Positions 1 to 5,199 of a stretch of 7,822 nt of DNA are shown here, in pieces. Where the stretch lies: the NCBI GenBank assembly GCA_021813645.1, contig JAKAJW010000185.1, positions 1 to 7,822 on the forward strand. Reading direction: 5' to 3'. Source of the stretch: Pseudomonadota bacterium (GTDB taxonomy: Bacteria; Pseudomonadota; Alphaproteobacteria; Rhodobacterales; Rhodobacteraceae). How positions within the stretch are numbered: the stretch's first letter is position 1; every line of letters begins with the position of its first letter. The position numbers and the translations under genes were made by a program. The notes beneath the pieces were generated by a model, which made no database searches, was not told the DNA's origin, and was given only the letters and a program-made list of their open reading frames with translations.

Positions 1-959
1 AGCCAGCGCCGGGGCTGTGGCGGGCGACGCCGCCGGCGATCTTTCCACCGATCCTGGGGCTGTTGGCGCTCGGCCTGGCCTGGCGGCAGGCCGGCGCGGT
101 CTTCGCCCTTGGGCCGGGGCCGGGCGAGTTGATCCTTGGGGCGGCGAGCCCGCTCGCGCTGCTGGCGCTCTGGGCCTATGGGGCGAAGCTCTGGCGCCGG
201 CCGGCGGTGTTGGACGAGGATCTGCGGGTGCTGCCCGGCAGGGCCGGGCTGGCCGCCGCGACCATGACGGTGATGCTGCTGGCGGCGGTGGCCCTGACCT
301 ATGCGCCGGGGCTGGCGCTGGCGCTGATGGCGCTTGGGCTTGGGCTGCATGGCTGGCTCGGCCTGCGGATCGTACGCGGCTTCGCCCTGGCGCCGCCGGA
401 GCAACGGCGGGTGTCGCCGGTCTGGCATCTGGGCTTCGCGGGCTTCATCCTGGCCGCGCTGACGGCGACGCCCCTGGGGCTGTCGGTCCTGTCGGGCACG
501 CTGTTGTTCCTGACGCTGGCGGTGGCGCTGGTGGTCTGGGCGGCCAGCGCCCAGCAATTCGCCCGTGTCTCGGTGCCGGCGCCGCTGCGGCCGCTGCTGG
601 CGCTGCATCCATTGCCGGCCAGCCTGTTCGCCACCGTCGCGGCTGGGCTCGACCTGCCGATCCTGGCGGAAGGAATGGGGCTGATCGCGCTTTCGATGAC
701 GGCGGTGCTGCTCGGCGCCGCGCGTTGGCTGACGGCGGCCGGTTTCAGCGCGCTTTGGGGCGCCTTCAGCCTGCCCATGGCGGCCTTGGCAAGCGCCGCA
801 CTGACCCTGGCCGGGCTGTCCGGTGGCGGCATCTGGCGGCTCCTCGGTGGCTTGGTGCTGGTCGCCGCGAGCCTCGCCATCCCGGTGATCGCGGCGAAGG
901 TGCTGCGGCTTTGGCTGCGCGGGCAACTCGCGGCGCGCACCAATGCCGCCGTCGCCTGA
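1..959 (+). CDS. TDT/SLAC1-family (TehA-like) membrane channel, 5'-truncated
   Basis: The reading frame is open from base 3 to the TGA at 957-959, giving 318 visible residues. The true start lies before the window. The first in-window start-like codon, TTG at 63, falls inside the conserved opening segment, which reads roughly PGLWRATPPAIFPPILGLL before LGLAWR, so only a few residues appear to be missing. The protein is almost wholly hydrophobic with about eight to ten membrane segments separated by short Arg-rich turns (LWRRP, LRIVRG). Near the C-terminus (about nt 750-780) is LWGAFSLP, resembling the aromatic W-x-A-F-S-x-P segment of TDT/SLAC1 proteins. Relatives include TehA, bacterial anion channels and plant SLAC1; proteins of this type are often labelled tellurite resistance or C4-dicarboxylate transporter. 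The substrate cannot be read from sequence; an anion channel is the safest statement. It ends 80 bases before guaB on the same strand and could be co-transcribed with it. I am confident of a membrane protein and fairly confident of the family. Confidence 0.72.
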   Translation, partial: PAPGLWRATPPAIFPPILGLLALGLAWRQAGAVFALGPGPGELILGAASPLALLALWAYGAKLWRRPAVLDEDLRVLPGRAGLAAATMTVMLLAAVALTYAPGLALALMALGLGLHGWLGLRIVRGFALAPPEQRRVSPVWHLGFAGFILAALTATPLGLSVLSGTLLFLTLAVALVVWAASAQQFARVSVPAPLRPLLALHPLPASLFATVAAGLDLPILAEGMGLIALSMTAVLLGAARWLTAAGFSALWGAFSLPMAALASAALTLAGLSGGGIWRLLGGLVLVAASLAIPVIAAKVLRLWLRGQLAARTNAAVA

Positions 960-961
960 CC

Positions 962-970
962 TGCTACATT
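962..970 (+). promoter_or_regulatory. Candidate extended -10 promoter element for guaB
   Basis: Just after the stop codon of the channel gene is TG-C-TACATT: an extended TG followed by a hexamer matching TATAAT at four of six positions, including the second A and last T. No convincing -35 hexamer lies 16-18 bases upstream. If used, it would give a leader of roughly 60 bases before the guaB start. This is weak evidence; guaB might instead be read from a promoter upstream of or within the channel gene. Confidence 0.22.
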
Positions 971-990
971 TGGGGCTTCCCTTTCCCGGC

Positions 991-998
991 CATGCATG
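991..998. repeat. 8-bp perfect palindrome CATGCATG in guaB leader
   Basis: CATGCATG is self-complementary and lies 41 bases before the guaB start codon. It sits inside the loop of a possible weak stem made by TTCCC (983-987) and GGGAA (1004-1008). It could be a protein-binding site or merely chance; no known guanine-responsive element or riboswitch is recognised in this 80-base leader. Confidence 0.25.
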
Positions 999-1027
999 AA
1001 ATAGGGAACCGCCAAACGAAAGCTCCC

Positions 1028-1034
1028 AAGGAGG
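1028..1034 (+). promoter_or_regulatory. Strong ribosome binding site of guaB
   Basis: AAGGAGG is an excellent match to the anti-Shine-Dalgarno complement and lies 5 bases before the ATG at 1040. It fixes the guaB start and rules out the long in-frame extension upstream. Confidence 0.9.
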
Positions 1035-1039
1035 CCCCC

Positions 1040-2488
1040 ATGGAGATTCGCGAGGCGCTCACCTTCGACGACGTGCTTCTGGTTCCCGCCGCCTCCTCCG
1101 TGCTGCCCTCGGAGGCGGATACCGCGACCTTTGTCACCCGGTCGATCCGGATGAACATTCCGCTGCTGAGTTCGGCCATGGACACCGTGACCGAGGCGCG
1201 CATGGCGATCGCCATGGCGCAGGCCGGCGGCATCGGCGTGATCCACCGCAACCTCTCGGTCGAGGAACAGGCGGAACATGTGCGGCGGGTGAAGCGGTTC
1301 GAATCGGGGGTGGTCTACAACCCGATCACCCTGACGCCGGACCAGACCCTGGCCGATGCCAAGGCGCTGCAGGAACGCTATAACGTCACCGGTTTCCCAG
1401 TGGTGGACGAGCGCGGCCATGTCGTCGGTATCGTCACCAACCGCGACATGCGCTTCGCCTCCGACGACAGGACCCCGGTGCGGGTGATGATGACCTCGGA
1501 AAACCTCGCCCTGTTGCAGGAGCCGGCCGATCTCGACGCCGCCAAGAGCCTGATGAAGGCGCGGCGGATCGAGAAGCTGCTGGTGACCGACGGCGAGGGC
1601 CGGCTGACCGGGCTCTTGACGCTGAAGGATACCGAGAAGGCGGTGCTCAATCCGCATGCCTGCAAGGACGAGCTGGGCCGGCTGCGGGTGGCGGCGGCCT
1701 CGACCGTGGGCGATGCCGGTTTCGCGCGCAGCCAGGCGCTGATCGAGGCGGGCGTCGACATGGTGGTGATAGACACGGCGCATGGCCATTCCGAAGGCGT
1801 GGCCCGCGCGGTGGAGCGGATCAAGGCGCTGTCGAATGCGGTGCAGGTGGTGGCCGGCAACGTGGCGACGGCGGAGGCGACGCGGGCGCTGATCGACGCC
1901 GGGGCGGATGCGGTGAAGGTCGGCATCGGCCCGGGCTCGATCTGCACCACGCGGATCGTGGCCGGGGTCGGCGTGCCACAGCTGACCGCGATCATGGACG
2001 CCGCGAGCGCGGCTGGCGACGTGCCGGTGATCGCCGACGGCGGGATCAAGTTCTCCGGCGATTTCGCCAAGGCGATCGCGGCCGGCGCCTCCTGCGCCAT
2101 GGTCGGCTCGGCGATTGCCGGCACCGATGAGAGCCCGGGCGAAATCATTCTGTATCAAGGCCGTAGCTTCAAGAGCTATCGCGGGATGGGTAGCCTCGGC
2201 GCGATGGCGCGCGGCTCGGCGGATCGCTATTTCCAGAAGGATGCGGCTTCCGACAAGCTGGTGCCGGAAGGGATCGAGGGCCAGGTGCCCTACAAGGGCG
2301 CCGCCGCGGCGGTGGTCCATCAGCTGGTCGGCGGCCTGCGCGCGGCGATGGGCTATACCGGCAACCGGACGGTGGCCGAGATGCGGAAGAACTGCCGCTT
2401 CGTGCGGATCAGCAACGCCGGCCTGGCCGAGAGCCATGTCCACGACGTCCAGATCACGCGCGAGAGCCCGAACTACCGGATCGGCTGA
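1040..2488 (+). CDS. guaB: Inosine-5'-monophosphate dehydrogenase
   Basis: This cytoplasmic enzyme oxidises IMP to XMP with NAD+, the committed step of GMP synthesis; GuaA then makes GMP. The protein has 482 residues, close to the usual bacterial length. The N-terminus TFDDVLLVP (residues 8-16) is the family signature. A pair of CBS domains occupies about residues 95-205, with repeats such as VTGFPVVDERG and KLLVTDGEG; in this family they bind purine nucleotides and modulate activity. The catalytic loop GPGSICTTR carries the nucleophilic Cys302, IADGGIKFSGD holds the IMP phosphate-binding region (Asp333), and Arg396-Tyr397 in SADRYFQ match the Arg-Tyr pair that activates water. All key residues are present, so the enzyme should be active. 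The ATG at 1040 is chosen for its strong ribosome binding site and because the protein then begins as in its relatives. The gene converges on the exoD-like gene, 38 bases away. Confidence 0.98.
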   Translation: MEIREALTFDDVLLVPAASSVLPSEADTATFVTRSIRMNIPLLSSAMDTVTEARMAIAMAQAGGIGVIHRNLSVEEQAEHVRRVKRFESGVVYNPITLTPDQTLADAKALQERYNVTGFPVVDERGHVVGIVTNRDMRFASDDRTPVRVMMTSENLALLQEPADLDAAKSLMKARRIEKLLVTDGEGRLTGLLTLKDTEKAVLNPHACKDELGRLRVAAASTVGDAGFARSQALIEAGVDMVVIDTAHGHSEGVARAVERIKALSNAVQVVAGNVATAEATRALIDAGADAVKVGIGPGSICTTRIVAGVGVPQLTAIMDAASAAGDVPVIADGGIKFSGDFAKAIAAGASCAMVGSAIAGTDESPGEIILYQGRSFKSYRGMGSLGAMARGSADRYFQKDAASDKLVPEGIEGQVPYKGAAAAVVHQLVGGLRAAMGYTGNRTVAEMRKNCRFVRISNAGLAESHVHDVQITRESPNYRIG

Positions 2489-2520
2489 GCCGGCGGCCCC
2501 GGCCAAGCCGGGGCCACGGC
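2489..2520. terminator. GC-rich hairpin between convergent guaB and exoD-like gene
   Basis: GGCCCCGGC (2495-2503) and GCCGGGGCC (2507-2515) pair perfectly over 9 bases around a CAA loop. A further GCCG/CGGC pairing (2489-2492 with 2517-2520) follows after a small internal loop. The hairpin starts immediately after the guaB stop codon and ends 6 bases before the stop codon of the opposing gene, so it could act in both directions. Neither strand shows a run of T after the stem, so classic intrinsic termination is not fully supported; it may act as a 3'-end stabiliser or with Rho. Confidence 0.6.
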
Positions 2521-2526
2521 GCTCCC

Positions 2527-3162
2527 TCAGGCGGCGAGCAGACCCTGGGCGAAGGCCATCAGCATGCCGGCCACGGCGACGATGAACCACAGCCCGGCGG
2601 TCGCGACGACGAGGCCGGCGACGATGGTCAGCCCGTCGCCACGCAGCAGGCCAATGGCGATCAGGCAGATCGCCAGCGCCGGAACGGCATTGCCGAAGGG
2701 CACCGGCAGCATGATGACGATCGACAGCAGCGCCGCGGCCAGCCCGGCGAAACGGTCGAAGGGCGGGCGCAGCATGAAGAAGAGCCGCGGCCGGATCAAC
2801 GCCTCCAGCCGTTCGGCGCGCGGGATCGCCCAGCGGCAGGCCGCGCGCAACTGCGCCAGGCTGATCCTGCGCCGGGCGAGGAAGGCCGGCAGCACCGGTG
2901 TGCGGTAGCCGAGGGTCATCTGCAGCATCAGCACCGCCAGCGGCAGGCCGACCAGAGCCGACAGGCCCGGCGCCGGGATCGGGACCAGGTTCGGGAAGGC
3001 CAGCAGCAGCATGATGAGCGGGTAGCTTTTCGGCGCCAGCCGGTCGAGCAATTCGCCGATGCTGATCTCTTCGCCGCCCGACTCCAGCGGCAGCCGCCGC
3101 AACAGTTCCGACAGCGACGGCGCCGTTTCCGCCGGGCCGGCTTGCTCGTCGCCCTCAGTCAC
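2527..3162 (-). CDS. ExoD-family inner-membrane protein
   Basis: The predicted product is 211 residues, typical of the family. A polar N-terminal region (about 1-45) contains an amphipathic stretch, SLSELLRRLPL, followed by ISIGELLDRLAPKSYPL. Hydrophobic segments then lie near 46-62, 65-84, 138-156, 157-173 and 178-206. Two proline/glycine motifs recur in the two halves: FPNLVPIPAPGLS-x-x-x-GLP near 56-73 and LPVPFGNAVPALA near 152-164, followed by GLLRGDGL (171-178), all characteristic of ExoD. The founding member affects exopolysaccharide production and symbiosis in rhizobia; the biochemical role is unknown, so none is assigned. The GTG at 3162 is chosen because GAGGAG lies 6 bases before it. 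An in-frame TTG at 3264 would extend the protein but overlap the upstream stress-protein gene, and the added residues are charged and unlike the family. It follows the stress-protein gene by 59 bases with no terminator in between, suggesting one transcript. Confidence 0.85.
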   Translation of the reverse strand: MTEGDEQAGPAETAPSLSELLRRLPLESGGEEISIGELLDRLAPKSYPLIMLLLAFPNLVPIPAPGLSALVGLPLAVLMLQMTLGYRTPVLPAFLARRRISLAQLRAACRWAIPRAERLEALIRPRLFFMLRPPFDRFAGLAAALLSIVIMLPVPFGNAVPALAICLIAIGLLRGDGLTIVAGLVVATAGLWFIVAVAGMLMAFAQGLLAA

Positions 3163-3168
3163 GCGGTT

Positions 3169-3174
3169 CTCCTC
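3169..3174 (-). promoter_or_regulatory. Ribosome binding site deciding the ExoD-family start
   Basis: On the - strand GAGGAG stands 6 bases before GTG (3162-3160). Good strength and spacing favour this GTG over the upstream TTG at 3264. Confidence 0.75.
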
Positions 3175-3221
3175 GCCCGTCTCCTGTGCATCCTGCTCTG
3201 CCTTGCGAACCTCGGCCGGGG

Positions 3222-4082
3222 CTAGCGTTTGGGCAAGGGCGCCAGCAGCAGATCGCAGGGGCAATCTGCCAGCACGTCATGCGCCGTGCTGCCGAGCACG
3301 CTGTTGTAGAGCCAAGACCGGGCATGCATGCCGAGGCAGATCAGATCGACGTTCTGCTCGGCGCGCAGTTCGGCCAGAACGCGCTCGGGCGCACCCTCGC
3401 GGATCACGCTGCGGAACGGTTGTCCGACGGTCCCGAGTCCGGCCACGAAGGCGTCGATCTGGCGCTGCAGATCGGTTTCGATGGCGTCCTTTTCGGCCTT
3501 GGTGAGGCCGCCGAGGCTGGCAGTGTGCAAGGAAAGCGCCCGGTAGGGCACGTGATAGCCGTGGACCAGCGTCACCTCCGCCTTGGGCGCGAGCAGATGC
3601 GCCAGCCGCGCCGCCTCGCGCGAGCAGTCGGAAAAGTCGAGCCCGACCAGCGGCCGGCGATAGGCGTCGAGCGGCGGCCCGGCCACCCGCAGCACGGGAT
3701 GGCGGGCGGTTCTGGCGACCCGCTCCAGCGTCGTGCCCTCGAACATGCCGGCGATGCCGCGGTTGCGGTGGGCGCCCATGACGATCAGGTCGGCGTCGAG
3801 ATAGTCGGCGCGCTGCACGATGGCCTTCCAGGGATCGCCGGCGAGCACTTCGACCTTGAGATCGAGGCCGTGCAGGGTGCCTGGGGCGGCGGCAAGGTTC
3901 TTCAGGCTGGCCTCGGCCGCGGCGATTTCCGCCTCGGCGATCGGTGCCGGCAATTCATCGTCGACGACGTTCAGGATGTGCAAGGCGGCGCCGCTCTCGC
4001 GGGCCAGAAGACCGGCGCGGGCCACCGCCCGGTCGGAGCGTTGCGAAAGGTCCGTCGCGACCAGGATCAGTTTCAATGCCAT
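3222..4082 (-). CDS. Tandem-domain universal stress protein (UspA family)
   Basis: The 286-residue soluble protein holds two Usp domains, about 1-140 and 143-286. Each begins with the family strand and acidic residue (LILVATDLS, Asp11; PLVGLDFSD, Asp149) and ends with the nucleotide-loop region and a terminal strand (HPVLRVAG; CPCDLLLAP). The usual ATP loop is G-x2-G-x9-G-(S/T). Here domain 1 reads G103, R106, G116-T117 and domain 2 reads G251, A254, G264-S265, so the second glycine is replaced in both while spacing is intact. Tandem Usp proteins act in the cytoplasm in survival of stress, energy limitation or low oxygen; the specific partner is unknown. The ATG at 4082 is preceded by GGGAG at 7 bases and gives a normal N-terminus. 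A longer GTG start at 4148 would add a non-family tail and lie inside a regulatory inverted repeat. It probably forms a transcript with the ExoD-family gene downstream and is probably controlled by the FNR/FixK-like site upstream. Confidence 0.93.
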   Translation of the reverse strand: MALKLILVATDLSQRSDRAVARAGLLARESGAALHILNVVDDELPAPIAEAEIAAAEASLKNLAAAPGTLHGLDLKVEVLAGDPWKAIVQRADYLDADLIVMGAHRNRGIAGMFEGTTLERVARTARHPVLRVAGPPLDAYRRPLVGLDFSDCSREAARLAHLLAPKAEVTLVHGYHVPYRALSLHTASLGGLTKAEKDAIETDLQRQIDAFVAGLGTVGQPFRSVIREGAPERVLAELRAEQNVDLICLGMHARSWLYNSVLGSTAHDVLADCPCDLLLAPLPKR

Positions 4083-4089
4083 GCCTCGG

Positions 4090-4094
4090 CTCCC
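4090..4094 (-). promoter_or_regulatory. Ribosome binding site of the universal stress protein gene
   Basis: GGGAG on the - strand is 7 bases from the ATG at 4082. It supports that start rather than the upstream in-frame GTG at 4148. Confidence 0.6.
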
Positions 4095-4113
4095 GTTCTT
4101 GCTTTGCCCGCAG

Positions 4114-4119
4114 ATCTTG
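4114..4119 (-). promoter_or_regulatory. Candidate -10 element of the usp promoter
   Basis: CAAGAT on the - strand matches TATAAT at three of six positions, including the two most important (second A, last T). Taken as -12 to -7 it puts transcription start near 4107, 24 bases before the ATG. The centre of the FNR/FixK-like repeat (between 4148 and 4149) then falls at -41.5, the standard class II activator position. The hexamer alone is weak; the spacing is what makes it credible. Confidence 0.4.
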
Positions 4120-4141
4120 GCACGCCCGGGCGCGGCGCGAA

Positions 4142-4155
4142 ATGACACCGGTCAA
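4142..4155 (-). promoter_or_regulatory. FNR/FixK-type activator site upstream of usp
   Basis: The - strand reads TTGAC-CGGT-GTCAT, which matches the inverted repeat TTGAY-N4-RTCAA of FNR/FixK/Anr-type regulators at nine of ten defined positions; only the last base differs. It lies between the antiporter stop codon and the stress-protein start, centred about 66 bases before the ATG. These regulators activate genes under low oxygen in many alphaproteobacteria, and usp genes are frequent targets. The regulator itself is not in the window. The same bases overlap the T-run of the adjacent hairpin. Confidence 0.55.
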
Positions 4156-4177
4156 ACCGCCAGGGCACACCCTGCGG
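4154..4177 (-). terminator. Possible weak terminator after the antiporter gene
   Basis: CAGGG (- strand, 4174-4170) pairs with CCCTG (4165-4161) around a TGTG loop. A three-base extension (4177-4175 with 4159-4157) follows after one bulged base, and then TTT (4156-4154). It begins 9 bases after the antiporter stop codon. The stem is short and the T-run is only three bases, so readthrough into usp is likely to be at least partial. Confidence 0.35.
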
Positions 4178-4185
4178 GCTGCGGT

Positions 4186-5196
4186 TCAGAGCCCGTGCAG
4201 ATAGACCGCATAGGAGCTAAACAGATAGACGACCAGCATCGACAGGCTGACCCAACCGACCGTGCCGCGCAACCGGGTCTCGGGTTTGAACAGCATGGCG
4301 ACGATGAAGATGCCGGACATGATGACCGCGGCGAAGGCGGTGATCGCATGAGCCGGGGCGACGGCGGAGAGCAGCGGCCCCTTGGTGTAGACCGTGTCGT
4401 CGATGGCGATGACCAGGATGTCGAACAGGTTGCTGCCGAGAAGATTGCCGATCGCCATGTCCACCGCGCCGATCCGCAGCGCCGAGACGGTGACGACAAG
4501 CTCCGGCAGAGAGGTGGCGCCGGCGATCAGCAGGGTGCCGACGAAGGTGGGTTTCCAGCCCATCGCGGTGGCGACGTCCTGGCCTATGAAGGGCAGCCAG
4601 CTGCCGGCGGCGATAACGAAACCCGCCGCGGTCAGATAGCGCAGCAGGGCCGTGCGCAGCGTCAGACCCTCGATCGCCTCCTCGGACTGGACCCGGGCGC
4701 GAGCGCGGCGCTCGTAGTCGAAGGCGGCGCGCATGGCGACGAGATAGACAATGAAGATCAAGGGGGTATAGCCGCTGATGTGATAGAAGCGCAGATCGAG
4801 CTGCTCGCGGCTGAGCAGGATCAGCGCGCCGACCGCGCCAATCATGATGACGCCGAAGCCGGCAGTGAGGATATGGCCCTGGTCGATGCGACGGTAGAGC
4901 GGTTCGGCGCGGCTGAGTTCGTCGAGCAACACCAGAAGCAGCAGGTTGAAGACGCAGCTGCCGAGCGCGTCGCCCACGGCGATGTTCGGCACTCCGGCGA
5001 CGGTGACGGCGCTGATCCCGGTAAAGAGTTCGGGCAGCGAGGTCGCCGTGGCCAGCAGCACCAGCCCGACCCAGGACCGCGACAGGCCGGTGAGCCGGGC
5101 CACCGCCTCGCCGTAGCGGGTCAGGACCGAGCCGGCCACCGCGATCACCGCGGCACAGAGGCCGAGTTCGAGCCAGGGCAGAACGATCGGGGTCAT
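4186..5196 (-). CDS. CaCA-superfamily sodium/calcium-type antiporter
   Basis: The 336-residue inner-membrane protein has two homologous halves, each with an alpha-repeat. Repeat 1 has TATSLPELFTG (Glu56) and GSCVFN (Asn84). Repeat 2 has GATSLPELVVT (Glu232) and GSNLFD (Asp259). These four positions correspond to the Glu, Asn, Glu and Asp that form the ion sites in the archaeal exchanger NCX_Mj, so exchange of Ca2+ (or a similar divalent ion) for Na+ or H+ is a reasonable inference; the counter-ion cannot be told. About ten membrane segments are expected. The charged loop near residues 160-178 (YERRARARVQSEEA) separates the halves. Unusual points are Ala in place of the usual Gly before TSLPE in both repeats and Cys81 where relatives often have Asn, a position not known to bind ion. 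The ATG at 5196 comes 3 bases after the ATPase stop codon, with ACGGAG at 7 bases, so translation is probably coupled to that gene. Confidence 0.92.
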   Translation of the reverse strand: MTPIVLPWLELGLCAAVIAVAGSVLTRYGEAVARLTGLSRSWVGLVLLATATSLPELFTGISAVTVAGVPNIAVGDALGSCVFNLLLLVLLDELSRAEPLYRRIDQGHILTAGFGVIMIGAVGALILLSREQLDLRFYHISGYTPLIFIVYLVAMRAAFDYERRARARVQSEEAIEGLTLRTALLRYLTAAGFVIAAGSWLPFIGQDVATAMGWKPTFVGTLLIAGATSLPELVVTVSALRIGAVDMAIGNLLGSNLFDILVIAIDDTVYTKGPLLSAVAPAHAITAFAAVIMSGIFIVAMLFKPETRLRGTVGWVSLSMLVVYLFSSYAVYLHGL

Positions 5197-5199
5197 GGC

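Noticed and set aside
63..65. TTG at 63 as the start of the channel gene
   Set aside because: It falls inside the conserved opening segment; the family signature PPAIFPP is encoded upstream of it in the same frame.
17..1039. Long in-frame extension upstream of guaB, suggesting a fusion protein
   Set aside because: It overlaps the channel gene out of frame, is low-complexity, and guaB has AAGGAGG 5 bases before its own ATG.
299..2590. A 763-codon open frame on the - strand opposite guaB and the channel gene
   Set aside because: It covers guaB, whose catalytic residues are clear on the + strand. The antisense translation is His/Arg/Gly/Ala-rich with no recognisable family.
3163..3264. N-terminal extension of the ExoD-family protein from TTG at 3264
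   Set aside because: It overlaps the end of the stress-protein gene and lacks the strong ribosome site seen before GTG 3162; the extra residues are unlike the family.
4083..4148. N-terminal extension of the universal stress protein from GTG at 4148
   Set aside because: The added residues are not Usp-like, the start would fall within the inverted repeat, and ATG 4082 has a well-spaced ribosome site.
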